A stretch of DNA of 64,000 bases from Diphasiastrum complanatum (taxonomy: Eukaryota; Streptophyta; Lycopodiopsida; Lycopodiales; Lycopodiaceae): NCBI GenBank assembly GCA_029204225.1, contig CM055097.1, forward strand, positions 59,142,143 to 59,206,142, given 5' to 3'. The position numbers were made by a program, and so were the translations under genes. This document shows positions 43,601 to 54,939 of the stretch, piece by piece. The stretch's first letter is position 1, and each line of letters begins with the position of its first letter. The notes below the pieces were generated by a model. That model had not been told where the DNA came from and did not search any database. It was given only the letters and a program-made list of their open reading frames with translations.

Positions 43601-44174
43601 ACAGACATGTATATTAAGATGAAGGGGTGCTATTTTCTTGCATTTAATGCTAGAAATATGGGCATTTAACTCAAGAGAAGTATCTAGGATACTCAGAGTT
43701 GAGTTTTAATTATTTTATATCTTACTGTTCTCCTAGAGATTCTCGTTAAATGAATTATTATATTTTTTAATTGTGAGTTCTAAGGATAATTGTCTCTGGA
43801 AGCTTTTTGAATTGTCTACCAAAGTTTGTGATAATTTCATACTGTAATTATTATTTTTTCTTTAACTTTAATCTCCTAAGTTAGGCAATACTTCGTTCAG
43901 TGTTTCATGTAAGTGTTTACATGAAGGTGATGTTACTAACTAATAAAGAGTGAAACCCATATAAGAAAATGTATGGCTTAGTGTACTTTCCAAACCTGAG
44001 TTTGTATTCCAAAACAAAGATAAACGATTGAAAAATAGGTTTATCTCTGAGTACTTGTTTGATATGTAAGTTCAACTAAAAAATGATTTTCTAGGTTAAT
44101 AATGAAAAGCTAAAGGAAATGTTCCTATAATTCTTTCATGTTTTGAGGACAAAACTAGATTAAGGGGAGAAGAA
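40650..44174 (+). mobile_element. Decayed LTR retroelement, internal region and polypurine tract
   Basis: About 40650-42720 is a diverged inverted copy of 1-2530; for example 42563-42605 matches 133-175 with one mismatch on the opposite strand, and 42495-42540 and 42640-42690 also match. The region ends in 'ttgaggacaaaactagatta' and a polypurine tract (44162-44174), as at the end of gypsy polyproteins, immediately before an LTR start. No domain is readable, which shows long decay. No 5' LTR was found, so the element is 5' truncated. Confidence 0.6.
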
Positions 44175-44900
44175 TGTTATGTCCACATCCTATATGGAGG
44201 ATTCAAAATATTCCTAGACTTGGATACCCGGTGTCGGTACTCTAGTGAATCAAGCTTATTAGTTATGCCACATCATACTGGATGCGACCCACAAGTAATT
44301 AATAACTTGTGAGGCCCAGACACACTATTTGGAGTTAGTACAAGGTTTGGGACCATATATGCATGTGTAGAGTATCAATGGCAACTCTATGAATAGAAGA
44401 TCCATGCATAGAGACTCTATTCTAGTGGAATCTATGTATAGGGGAGTTGGGACCTTGCACTACTAAATGCACAAGGGTTATAAGCCTTATATAAGGAGGC
44501 CAAACTCGCCCTACTAATCCATCATTTGGCTAGATTACGTAGCCAAACATTAATAGATGAAGCGTCAGAAGAATAATTTGTTGCGAATACCAAGACAAAT
44601 TATATGTCGCGAATGATTCACGAAGAGCTAGACTGTGCTTGACTGATAATTAGTCGCGAATGATTCGCGAAAGATAAGACTAAATGTTAGTCGTCTATCA
44701 CCAGAAAGAACAGCTAGAAAGATCAGACAGAAAGACAAATAAGCATAGCAATGTTAACACAGGTCTGAATGCAGAACAAAGAGCTAGATCAGATTAAGTA
44801 TATCATGTATACATGTCAATAATGCAGTAGAGCACAATACAGTAGCAGACAAAACCGCGTGTCCTACAAAGCTTATTTCAATCTGTAAAAAGAAATTAAA
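44175..44900 (+). repeat. 3' LTR of the decayed element (end uncertain)
   Basis: Begins TGTTATGTCC right after the polypurine tract. A TATA box (TATATAAGG) lies at 44488-44496, a normal LTR promoter position. Downstream are three copies of a GCGAAT-containing motif, one of them the near-palindrome at 44654-44670. The right end could not be fixed; copia sequence starts by 45008. Confidence 0.55.
44654..44670. repeat. Near-palindrome TCGCGAATGATTCGCGA
   Basis: Two TCGCGAAT half-sites face each other, with one central mismatch. A related copy (tgtcgcgaatgattcacgaa) lies 48 bases earlier at 44605-44624. Both lie downstream of the LTR TATA box, hence in the transcribed part of the LTR. Confidence 0.6.
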
Positions 44901-45007
44901 ACCTTAATTCTGACAAAATGAAGAATCAATGCTCAGGGCATCTACTTCGTTTATGTCGTTTTCTTTTGCTCTCTTCATCATCTCTTATCATCTCATACAC
45001 GAATGGT

Positions 45008-46141
45008 TTACGATGTGGATTTACGATTGTCTGCATCTCTTCCCCAGCTTGCATCAAAATAGCCACTGAGCTGATGAAGATTGTCATTGCTGACATCTCC
45101 ATAGTAGATGCACTGGTCCATGGTAGCTCCAATAAGAGCCTTCCAATGGATAATGCCAGGATTAGCCATATATTGGTTGAGTGAGCTTACAACAAAAGAG
45201 ATATCTGGTCTTGTACAGACCATTGAGTACATGAGAGATCCAAGTATCGATCAATACATATATTCTCTCATCTGCTCATCTTCCTGCTTGGTCTGGGGAC
45301 ATTGGTCCTTCAACAAATGCAGGCCTGGATCCATTGGTGAGTGAGCTAATTTACAATTCATCAAATTGTATCTGTTAAGAATATTGTGAAAATACCTTTG
45401 TTGAGTGATGTAAATCAGTTGATTTGCTCTATCTCTGTGGATTTGAATTCCAAGACAAAAGCGAGCTTCGCCAAGATCAGTCATGTCGAATTTTGAGAAC
45501 AACATCTGTTTTGCATCCTTGACCATTTTGGTACTGTTGCTGAAGAGCAACGTATCATCAATGTACAAGGTGATGATAATGAAGGATTGTTGCACTGACC
45601 TTGAATAAACATTGCAATCAGCAGTGCTTGATTTGAATCCTTGTTCAATGAGGAATGTGTTAATCCTCTGAAACCAAGCTCTGGCAAACTGTTTCAAGCC
45701 GTACAATGCTTTGTGGAGTTTACAGACATGATTCTTCATGCCTTCCAAAACGTATCCTTCGGGCTGGATCATGTAGATATCTTCTTGTATAACTCCATTC
45801 AGATAGGCTGTTTGTACATCAAGATGATGTACTTTGAGGTCAGCAGTTGCAACATAAGACAAGAGCATTCAGATCGACGAATGTTTGACGACTAGACTAA
45901 AAGTCTCACTGTAGTCAAAATTCGGGATCTGGGTGAATCCTCGTGCTACCAGTTTGGCCTTCCTTCGATCAACTCTGTTGGAATTATATTTGATCTTGAA
46001 GATGCAATCAATGATATTGCAGCCAATAGGAGCTTCGACTAATGACCATGTCTGATTCTTGATTAGAGAGGAATACTCTCTGTCCATGGCTTCTCTCCAG
46101 AGATCAGAGTCTAGTTGGCTAAGTGCCTCTTCAACTGTCAT
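45008..46141 (-). pseudogene. Copia reverse transcriptase and start of RNase H
   Basis: WREAMDREYSSLIKNQTWSL and KLVARGFTQIPNFDYSETFS, then after damage LDVQTAYLNGVIQEDIYM, LYGLKQFARAWF, the catalytic box ITLYIDDTLLFSN, DLGEARFCLGIQIHRD, MYSMVCTRPDISFVVSSLN and FDASWGRDADNRKSTS. It is truncated in RNase H. Frameshifts lie near 45870 and 45250. Confidence 0.92.
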
Positions 46142-46371
46142 CAGTTACTGCATTAAGAGACAAGTAGACTCAGGATTATACCTTGTGGGTTGTGTGCGTG
46201 CACTCGGCTTGATCTTCTGGGAGGATTCGACTGATGAACTGTTTCTGGAACTTGTTGTTGGGTAGCAGCAACATCTTCGTTTGATTTGTTGTCTCGAAGT
46301 GGGTCGACAATAGACACGCCTGAGCCAGAAGCTTGGACTGTCGTATCAATGGCAGGTGATGGAGGTTCTTC

Positions 46372-47168
46372 TCAAGCAATATCCTTGACTTTGAGGTCGA
46401 CGAACTGATCCTCGATAAAGTCTGTATCCCGGCTATACAAGATTTGTTGGGTATCAGGATCGTACAGCTTGTAGGTGTTATCAGACGAAGTATATATGAT
46501 CAAGATGGTCTTCAGACCTTGGAAGTCCAATTTTTTCCTTGTGTCCTTTGGGATTTGCACATAGGCAATGCACCCAAACACTCTTAGGTTCTTCAAAGAA
46601 GGCTTAGAGCCTGTCCACACCTCGTGGGGTGTCTTGTCTGAGCAGATTCGACCAAAGTATGGTTCTTCCTCTCAGCTAAGCCATTAGACTGAGGACTATA
46701 AGGAGTGATGAATTGTTGTTCAATGCCTTGGCTTTGACAGTACTCCTTAAACTCGACATAGATGTATTCTTGGCTTTGACAATACTCCTTAAACTCGACA
46801 TAGATGTATTCTCCACCGTTGTCTGACCTTAAGGCCTTGATTGTCCTTCCAGTCTCCTTTTCTGCATGCTCCTTGAAGATTCTGAAGTAGTTGAAGGCTT
46901 CTGATTTCTTCTTTATGGAATACACCATCGTCCTTCTGGAGAATTCGTCAATAAAGGTTATAAAATACTTGGCATCCTTTAGCGAAGGATTTTTCATCGG
47001 GCCACAAATATCTGAATGTACAACATCCAGCAATCCTCTAACAATAGGCTGATGGCTTGACTTAAATGGTTTCCTAGTCTGTTTACCAACTAGACAGTCT
47101 TGACAAACAAGTAACTCGACTTTTTTGCGAGGATAGTCGAGATCAAGAACAATAGATTGTCTAGACAT
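46372..47168 (-). pseudogene. Copia integrase with internal 14-residue duplication
   Basis: CQDCLVGKQTRKPF is the zinc-domain end. HSDICGPM carries the first catalytic Asp, ALRSDNGGEY the second and NGLAERKNHT the Glu. Between the second Asp and the Glu, the 14 residues EYIYVEFKEYCQSQ occur twice in a row because of a 42-bp tandem duplication at 46728-46811. The D-E spacing is therefore about 14 residues too long for the copia D(35)E core. The frame is otherwise open to a shift near 46620. Confidence 0.92.
46728..46811. repeat. 42-bp direct tandem duplication in the copia integrase
   Basis: 46728-46769 and 46770-46811 are identical except for one G/A difference. It is in frame and adds 14 codons. 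Confidence 0.95.
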
Positions 47169-47723
47169 TCATTGTACAGCAGCATGATTTAAATGACCAA
47201 GTCTATAATGCCAAAGCAAATCTTTATTTGTATGAATTGAAGTACCGAGAGTCTGACTAGAGACAGAAAACCAATTAGTTAATTTATACAAGTATCCATG
47301 CCTCTTTCTGAGTGCTAAGATCTTGCCAGTCCTATCAACTACTTTACATTGATCACATTCAAACTCTACTCTATGTCCTAAATCTGTGATTCTGCTTACA
47401 GAGAGCAGATTCGTAGATAAATTTGGTACATACAGGACTATAGAGAGTAGCTTAGATTGATAATTTGCAAAGCTTAATCTTACAGTGCCTTCACCTTTGA
47501 TAACTTGTGTGCTATTGTCGCCAAGGTGAACGAACTTCTGGGTACTATAAGGTGTATAGGACTCGAAACAGCCAATTAGGCTAGTCATGTGCTGAGTGGC
47601 TCCAGAATCCAGGAACCAAGAATTGTCGCCAGATGCTGCTTGATGGTTGATCATGAAGGCATCATGATCCGCTTCTTGAATAGGCTGTGGAGCTTTTGTA
47701 GCTGCGTTCGCCACTTGATTCAA
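47169..47723 (-). pseudogene. Copia protease and GAG-pre-integrase
   Basis: 184 codons open. WFLDSGATQHMT holds the retropepsin DSG active site. VLYVPNLSTNLLSVSRITDL follows, and LLWHYRLGHLNHAAVQ is the GAG-pre-integrase motif. Confidence 0.92.
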
Positions 47724-47739
47724 CTGCCCCTTGTTGTTG

Positions 47740-48525
47740 TTCTTCGCTTGAAGTATGCGACAGTCTTGTATTTCGGTTGTTTCATTTGCAGTATCTGCAG
47801 AACAGCTTCTTCTTTATCTGCGGATTCAACTGTTCCTTGTATTGAGCTGGTTTATGGTCTGGCTTTGATTGCTTCGGGCCTTTCTTCTTCTTCAGCTTTG
47901 TTGTGCTCTTGTTGGTGTACAAGACGTGAGAATCAGCTGAGGAACTCGAGGCTTCGTTCCTTCACATGTCTTCCTGCAACAACATAGTAATGACTCTCGA
48001 AAGAGTCAATTCTGGATGAATCGTGATGATCATCACCCAGTTGTCGTAAGAACTTGGCAAGCTTGTAAGTAGTTGCATCACTGCGTCTTGATCGTCTATG
48101 ACAGATCCGACAGCGGCCATTTGTCTTAGCAGGTTTTTGAATTGATTAATGTGATTCTGCAAAGAATCACCATTCGTCATCTTGAGGGAGTAGAATTTAT
48201 TCCTGAGATGTAGCTTGGAAGCTATATCTCGCACTTTGTATAGTGTACTCAAGATGTCCCAAACTTCTTTTGATGTCTAGGCCTCGAATACATGGTCGAT
48301 CCGGGTATCCGTGATGTTGAGGATGATCAACGCAAAAGCTTCTCCAACCTTCAGCTTCCATCTGGCGATTGCTGCGTCGTCTGCTCTGGGTTTCTCTTCT
48401 GCACCTGTAACAACGTCGTACAATTCTTTTACCATTAGTACAATTTTTATCTTAAATTTCCACAAATGGTAAGTGGCTCCATCAAGCTTGTCCATGATAG
48501 GACTGGCTTTCCCTTGGAAATCCAT
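47740..48525 (-). pseudogene. Copia gag
   Basis: Starts MDFQGKASPIMDKLDGATYH and continues with FALIILNITDTRIDHVFEA, then after a stop VRDIASKLHLRNKFYSLKM and DSLQNHINQFKNLL, the copia gag (UBN2) fold. A CxxC zinc-knuckle remnant (FCRYCK) is visible near 47795. Stops at about 48276 and 47960 split the frame. Confidence 0.88.
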
Positions 48526-48579
48526 GTGGAAGAATTAGTCTAAGTGATAGGAAGTTCAATATATTGATTGGGTATCACC

Positions 48580-50260
48580 CATTGTGGTTGTACCCAAGAA
48601 AAACGACAAGCTTTGTATCTGTGTCGATCTCAAAAATCTTAATGCGATTACGAAGAAAGACCATTTCCCCTTGCCTTTAACGACTCAAATCCTAGAGGAA
48701 ATGGCAGGAGCTGAAGCTTTCAGCTTCTTGGATGGATTCAGCGGGTATTTCTTGTTCAAATAGCCCCTGAAGATAAACATAAAACAGCCTTTGCAATAGA
48801 GAACGGGGTTTATGCTTATAACGTTATGCCTTTTGACTTATGCAATGCCCCTTCAACGTTTCAAAGGGTCATGCAACTGGCCTTTCAAGATCTGTTACAT
48901 TGAATTGTAGAGATTTATCTCAACGATCTAGGTGTACATTCCTCCGCAGCTACACACCTTAACGCCTTGGAGAAAATCTTCATTCGTTGTCGTAGATTTG
49001 GAATCTCACTAAACCCTGATAAATTCCAAATATGGGTCACCCATGGGGTCGTACTCGGGCATATAATTTCAAAGGATGGTATTTCTACCGACTCGTCAAA
49101 AATCAAGGTTATAGTGGAAATGCCCTTACCTGCAACAATGAAGGAAGTATATGTCTTCCTCGGTCATACAAATTATTATCGCATCTTTATAATCGACTAT
49201 GCCGGCAAGGCACGCCTCGTTTATTTAGTTGTGGTAGATCCTCGCTGGACCGAAGAACGAATTAAGGCCTTTGAGGAGTTGAAAACAGCCCTCACTACGG
49301 CTCCCATACTCCGCTCGCCAGATTACACGAAAGAGTTCCATGTGCATACTGATGCAAGTAAGTATGCCATTGGAGGTCTTCTTGCACAATTGGACGAGTA
49401 TGGCAAACACTTCCCAATACGTTTCTTAAGCAAGCAATTGGTACCTGCTGAAGTAAACTATACAACCATCGAGAGAGAAGCATTGGCAATGGTCTATGTT
49501 GTGCAACAACTAAGACATTATTTAATAGGCCAGACCTTTGCGTTCTACACAAACCATCAAGCCCTTCTATATATCGTTAATAAATCCTGTAAAGCGGGAC
49601 GTATAGCTCGATGGCTATTGATTTTAGAGAAAATTAATTTCCGCGTAGTCGTTCGGAAAGGGACCCAACATTTCATGGCGGACCACCTTTCCAGACTACC
49701 AAGTGCTGAAAAAGAAACTGCACCAGTCAACAATGATCTCCCTGATGCATGCCTTTTTCAGATCGATGCTACACCCTTATGGGTTGAGGAGATCACTCAG
49801 TTCCTCACAACAGGTAGACTCAAAGAAGGCCTGAGTACGGCGACAAAAAGAAATTTTTTGCTAAAAGAAGTGCCCTTTCAGTTAATTGCGAGACAACTTT
49901 ACAAAAGGGGTGTTGACGGTATCATTCGTCGATGTGCTTATGAATCTGAGATACGACCTATCATATCTCAGGCTCATGAGGGCATTGGATGTGGCCACTT
50001 TTCTGTTGAAGCCACAACAAAGATTATCCTTCGAGCATGACTGTGGTGGCCATCTTTGTTTAATGACACGTTTGCTGTCATTAAAGCGTGTGATGTCTGT
50101 CAATGAGCCAAGAAAAACACCAAAGCAGACTTCATGCCGCTGACTCCCATTATAGAAGGTGAAGCCTTCCATAAGTGGAGAATTGACTTTTTTGGACCAA
50201 TCAGTCTAGCAGCCAAACATACTCAAGCTTGTTACATCCTCATAACCCTAAACCCTAAAT
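48580..50260 (+). mobile_element. Ty3/gypsy (Athila/Tat-like) RT, RNase H and integrase start
   Basis: Starts VVPKKNDKLCICVDLKNLNA, typical of Athila/Tat and related plant lineages, and proceeds through FSFLDGFSGY and IYLNDLGVHSSAATHLNALE to a 357-codon open frame (48967-50040). That frame covers the end of RT, RNase H (HVHTDASKYAIGGLLAQ, EREALAMVY, ADHLSRLP), the connection, and the start of the integrase zinc domain (AHEGIGCGHFSVEATTKIIL). After a stop it continues to CDVCQ and a DFFGPIS core start, then is cut at about 50260. RT catalytic YLDD is YLND and the RNase H YTDHQ is YTNHQ, each a single G-to-A change. Confidence 0.9.
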
Positions 50261-50457
50261 GATAGGCTACACCATCGGAAATGATTCTCACACTTTAGCC
50301 ACCTCATCTTTGTCTAACTGGTATCTCAAGCATACAAACATTCCTGGGGATACACTCTTTTCATAAGAACTTCTACTCTAGGCCACAATCATATTTTCAA
50401 CTTGAAGTTCTTCACTTGCATCACACATATCCATTCCTTCATATTGGGATTTTGTCA

Positions 50458-50707
50458 AATCTCAACCAATGGGATCCACTCAAATCTCAACCGACGCGAC
50501 TCTCTCACATCTCGACCGATGCGACTCTCTCAGATCTCGACCGACGCAACTTTATCATATCTCAACCGATGTGACTCTCTCAGATCTCGACCAACGCGAC
50601 TCTCTCAGATCTCGACCGACGCGACTTTCTCAGATTTCGACCGACGCGTCTCCATCAAATCTCGACCGACGCTTCTCATTCAAAATCCAACGAATAGACA
50701 CGTCCCA
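50458..50707. repeat. 25-bp minisatellite, array 1, about 10 units
   Basis: Ten consecutive 25-bp units of the type atctcgaccgacgcgactct plus ctcag, in exact 25-base register from 50458. Outer units are more diverged than inner ones. No spacers are present, so it is not CRISPR-like. The open frame running through it is a by-product of a stop-free unit. Confidence 0.9.
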
Positions 50708-51318
50708 TCGCGTCCGAACCCAGCCAACGACGTCCATAAATGCCATCACCTTGATGTCATTCGCACCTCAGGGAAGTGCAAATTCTGGAGCTCTCTGGCG
50801 ATGATCTACTGGCGATTTTCCAGCTCTCCTACACGATCCTGGCGCTCTCTTGTTCTGTGCATCAGTGGTTGCTTCCACACCATCTCCACCCAGTATCAGC
50901 CATCCTAGTGTGTTTTCCATTGAGAGCGCCATCACAAACAGTCTCCAAATCTAATATCGCCAATGGAGAACCAAGCATTTGAAACATTTCGCATGCTGAG
51001 GGGTAGTGTCACGCAAGCATTCCACATGCTTCCGTTACACTATTGAGTATTACCTTTTAATCATTCACACTTTTCTTTCATCATCTCCAGACACCCGTTT
51101 TCACCAAAAGCTACTTTCCTTACATCTCCCAATATCTTCATCCCTTCCGCTTAGTCACAAACATATACCGCCATCTTCTTTTTTGGAACTTCTATTGTTC
51201 ACACCATACTTCGTTTGCCACACATCCTCCATACCCTTCTATCAACAACAACTCCACTTTCACACACCTTCCTTCCCAACCTCAGTTCCTCACAGACCAT
51301 TCCTTTCCATCACATCTC
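50708..51318. other. Spacer between the two minisatellite arrays
   Basis: No recognised gene. An LTR-like start is possible at 'ggggtagtgtcacgcaag' near 51000, where a purine run precedes TGTCACGC. It could not be supported by a second copy. Confidence 0.35.
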
Positions 51319-51443
51319 AATCGATGCCCTCCGCTCACATCTTAGCCAATGCCCTTCGCTCACATCTCAACCGACACCCTCCGCTCACATCTCAACCGAA
51401 GCCCTCCGCTCACATCTCAACCGACACCCTTTTTCCAAATTCT
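51319..51443. repeat. 25-bp minisatellite, array 2, about 5 units
   Basis: Five 25-bp units atctcaaccgacaccctccg plus ctcac. The first ten to eleven bases are the same as in array 1 and the rest differ, so both arrays derive from one unit. Confidence 0.88.
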
Positions 51444-51460
51444 TATTTCCCAGTTTTTTC

Positions 51461-52378
51461 ATCATGTCTACCAACCCTGCCTCCAATTCTGATGACCCTG
51501 ATGCCAATAAGCTCGACATCCAATTGTCCAAATTGGATATTACTGAAATGCAACACTGATACCAACCGGCATCATCCTTCTTTCAGGCCATTGAGTTCCA
51601 GATGCCAGTCTTGACGGGGTGTCAAAGCCTGTACCTCGTGCATATGATATATGCCAACTACAATGCTACAACAAGGTCGTGTTAGTTAATAGTTCCTCAT
51701 GTGAGAAACTATGTTTACAATATATCATTTACACCGGCCGACTTGCAATCTTTTGGATTCCCAAGAGGACCCAATGTTGTCACCAGGACACTTAAAAAAA
51801 TTGAGCAAACAACATATTTCAAATTCATTGACCCATCCGTGGCCAAGTGGAAAAACAAGGACAGGTATCCAGTCGAAGCAATCAATGACCCACAACTACA
51901 AGCGGCATGTGCGTACTTGACAAAGTGCACACAACGACCAAGAACTAAGTTGCAGAGGGTACTCATGTCCTTGTTTCACATGATGGCAGATTCACGATTG
52001 CATGACTAGAACCTCTATGATTGGGCACAATTTGTTTCAAACTGCCTTCATGAGTGCATTAAGAACAAGCAGCCGATAACAATACTCGGATATCTCTTAA
52101 CAAATATCACCCTCCACCAAGTCCATAATGGGCCAAAGCTTCAACAACACTTGCAGCTTGCGGACAAGGCATGGGAAATTCCCATTGAGTCACCAAAGTC
52201 CAAGCGTGCACGATCAAGGGCCACTTCACCATCGGGGTCCCAGCCTAAACGAGTAAACACCAGTATTCTCCCTTTGGTACAGAAGCAAAGAAGCCCACAA
52301 TCGGACTCACAAGCAACTGCAACCTTTGGAGCTCAAGAGGCCGATACCTCCAAGGCCCAGTTGCCAGACACAAGGTAA
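51461..52378 (+). pseudogene. Unrecognised gag-like ORF with one in-frame stop
   Basis: A short first piece starts MSTNPASNSDDPDANKLDIQ at 51464. From about 51689 a second frame reads VRNYVYNISFTPADLQSFGF and continues for over 220 codons with one TAG at 52007-52009, behind which NLYDWAQFVSNCLHECIKNK continues in phase. The helix-rich segment, then a basic tail (SPKSKRARSRATSPSGS), resembles by layout the gag-like proteins of some plant gypsy elements or the 'putative plant transposon protein' group. I do not recognise it with certainty. Confidence 0.45.
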
Positions 52379-52990
52379 CAAAGGATGCAAAAGAAGCTTC
52401 AAGTTGGAAGCACATCACCAGTGGGATCCGTTTTAGATGGTTCCACTTCAGATGATGGAAGCTCATCCACGGCCTCACAACCACACTCATCACCCTCACA
52501 TGTCATCGACGGGGGTGATGGAGCAACTACCTCTACACCAGCACCTAACACGACAGTATCTCAAGTCACAGGTCAGCCAGATCAAGTCACCAACCCACCC
52601 ACATTGATTACTACGCCAACGCCACCAACATCACCACCGGCACAAGTTTTTTTTTTGGGGGGGGGGAGGAGTGGGGATATCCAGTCCCTAGGTCACGGAA
52701 GCGGCTCAACAACCACAAGACCAACAACCACAAGCCCAACAAGTCCACACATTGGACACATCGCAATATTTTGATGTTGCGGACCTGATGGAAAAAAGCA
52801 ATGACGAGCCAGAGAAGGAGAAGCATCCAAGAAGAAGTCTGACCCCTCCACTAACCACCACCACCACCACAACAGTTACTAACATCACCCCTCCACTACC
52901 TCCACCTCCACCTCCACCTCCATCTTCAGTTCTAATACCACGTTTTTTTTTTGGTTTAGCCTCACCATCCCACACTCCAGATCAGTAGCC
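52379..52990 (+). pseudogene. Pro/Thr/Ser-rich low-complexity continuation
   Basis: Frame 52385-52774 (TSPVGSVLDGSTSDDGSSST, then many T and P) followed in another frame by 52752-52988 with TTTTTTTVTN and a run of ten P. Homopolymer runs (T9 and G9 at 52647-52666, T9 near 52943) probably caused the frame changes. It may be the C-terminal part of the ORF at 51461-52378. Confidence 0.4.
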
Positions 52991-53429
52991 AACCGTCACT
53001 AACCCTGAGAAGCTCATCGAAGCAGCCAAACGCTCAATGATCAGCCTATCCGAAACGAGCTACCATATTGTAGATCTTGTATACCTTCTTACATTCCAGT
53101 TCTTGATTGTTCTTGAACAATCTAGACATCAAGAAATGAGTGTTTCTTGATTCTTAGACTATTAAAGTGTTGTTAGGAATCTAGTTTCTTCTTGTTCTTG
53201 ATCGCTTTCTGATTTAGTAGATAGTGGTAGGATTGCTCACTATTTCAGACCGTTGATCTTCTTGAGCTATGTCTGGTTACATGGCTAGTTAATGCATGTA
53301 GCTGAGTATCAGATCCATGACTCCCAGTGACAGGCTGGAAAATACACACTACAACATGAGTAACACTTCTGTTTAGTAACTGTTCTAATAAGAAGAAGAT
53401 CCGTAAGAACCGTAACTACAGAAGAATGA
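52991..53429. other. Spacer, no recognised feature
   Basis: Contains a TTCTTGATTGTTCTTGAACA-type imperfect repeat at 53100-53215 ('cttgattgttcttg', 'tttcttgattcttag', 'cttgttcttgatcg'). No coding signature. Confidence 0.45.
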
Positions 53430-53905
53430 AGAAAGAATGATAAGTAAAAGAAACACAAAGAACCGTGTTCACAGATTCCAGAGAATCTGTGAAAAGGACC
53501 TTAATGGTTTCATTGACGAAATGACTTCCACAATCGCTGACTATCTCCACCGAGCATCCAAAACGCACAATGATATTCTCATACAGGAACTTGTCAGTTG
53601 CTCGAGCGTCAGCTGTTCGCACTGCCTTGGCTTCGACCCACTTGGTGAGGTAATCCGTGGCCACGATAATATATCGGGCTTGTGAACTTCTTGTTGTAGG
53701 ACGAATTGGACGAATATAATCCAATCCACACTTCTCGAATGGTGCTTGAGCTAGAACTGGATGTAACAGATCATAATTCAATCTTGTCGGCCTCATAGCT
53801 CTTTGGCACACATCGCATTTTTTCAGGTATTCATTCGTATCTTTATGAATCATTGGCCACCAGCATCCTTTTAACAAGTAAAAATGAGAATGTCCTCCAA
53901 ATCTA
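53430..53905 (-). mobile_element. Ty3/gypsy (Athila/Tat-like) integrase fragment
   Basis: GCWWPMIHKDTNEYLKKCDV and CQRAMRP form the zinc-domain end, then FEKCGLDYIRP with the first catalytic Asp, YIIVATDYLTKWVEAKAVRT, and IVSDCGSHFVNE with the second. The sequence stops before the catalytic Glu. The left and right ends are abrupt. Confidence 0.88.
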
Positions 53906-54887
53906 AGGTAGAACCTCCAAATGTCCTCCAAACAACCTGCAAGCTCCAAGATGCTTCTCCAACTCCAAGCTAGGATGCCTCCACCTACAAGTAAGGATCT
54001 GCAAGCCTCCAAGGATCTCTCCTCCACCTGTATCCCTACTCTTATACACAAAGGTAGATAACAACCTGGCCTCAAGTATTCAGCACCCAACCATAGCTAG
54101 ATCCAAGCTGCAAGCAAGACCTATCTAGCACCCCCTTGCTAACCATAAACAAATCACAAGCATACCACAACAATCAATAGCATACTCAAGATCCAAACCC
54201 TACTTATGTCCCATACCATAAGCAAGATCCAAACCCTCAGCATACTACACACAAGAATTTACTCTACACACTAGTAGCCACACTAGAGCATAAGCAATAC
54301 AAGCAAAAGAGGTCTCTCCCTCTCCCAATGGGTGCCCTACTCCCCTTATATAGATGGAAATTGGTACCCTCCAATACACTATGGAGTTCCATGCACATCC
54401 AATGAGAAAGAGAGAGGCCTAGAGGAGTTCAAGAGCCTTCATAGGCTTATGGAAGGTCATCAGACAACTTCCATAACTTATGACTCTTTTGTTGCTATTC
54501 TTGTGGAACTTGAAACTCAATGGACCCTTTGGGAGGGCGCCCTCCCACTAGGACCCATTGCCCAATTTGTGCAAGTATACTTTGGTCCAAGACCAATAAA
54601 GTGATATGGTTCAAGGTTGAGGCCCAAGGTTTAGAAAAATAGTCACCCAATGACTTTCTAATACCTCTCTAGGTCCCATACCTCCATCCAAGGCATAGAC
54701 ACCTACCTGTCCTTATCCAAAGACACTAGTACCTTAATCTAAGGCACCTATCCTTAATCCTAAGAGTACCCCTTATCCAAGGGTCACGTGACTCTATACC
54801 TCCGACTAAGGTATAGTCACTTGCCTGCTCTTTTCCAAGGGCACACACCCTTAATCCTAAAGGTAACTTGTCATTTAGCCCCCAACA
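53906..54887 (-). repeat. Probable LTR, minus orientation
   Basis: On the minus strand it starts TGTTGGGGGCTAAATG (right end 54887). Near 54335-54350 it has a TATA box (tctatataagggg). The left end is set where integrase coding begins. TGTTGGGGG is a common start of plant gypsy LTRs and is shared with the LTR at 60366-61190. No second copy was found, so the call is tentative. Confidence 0.45.
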
Positions 54888-54939
54888 CTAAATGGACCAA
54901 TAGGAGTCTGAAGTACTGTCAGTTACATATGTATATAAC

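Larger units (their letters stand above)
45008..48525 (-). mobile_element. Ty1/copia retrotransposon, no LTRs left
   Basis: Domain order gag, protease, integrase, reverse transcriptase, RNase H, which is the copia order. It is truncated at both ends: it starts at the gag ATG (48525) with only a short leader, and stops inside RNase H at about 45008 just after RDADNRKSTS. Gag is closely related to that of the deleted copia at 55706-59426 (shared segments YHLWKFK, QNHINQFK), so both belong to one family. Confidence 0.9.

Noticed and set aside
50242-50258. Telomere-like CCCTAAACCCTAAA
   Set aside because: Only two units; likely chance or a small interstitial trace at a fragment end.
50402-50908. 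168-codon frame through the minisatellite
   Set aside because: The 25-bp unit is not a multiple of three and all frames are equally open; no protein repeat is implied.
50458-51443. CRISPR-like array
   Set aside because: Units adjoin each other without unique spacers, and the context is a plant nuclear genome.
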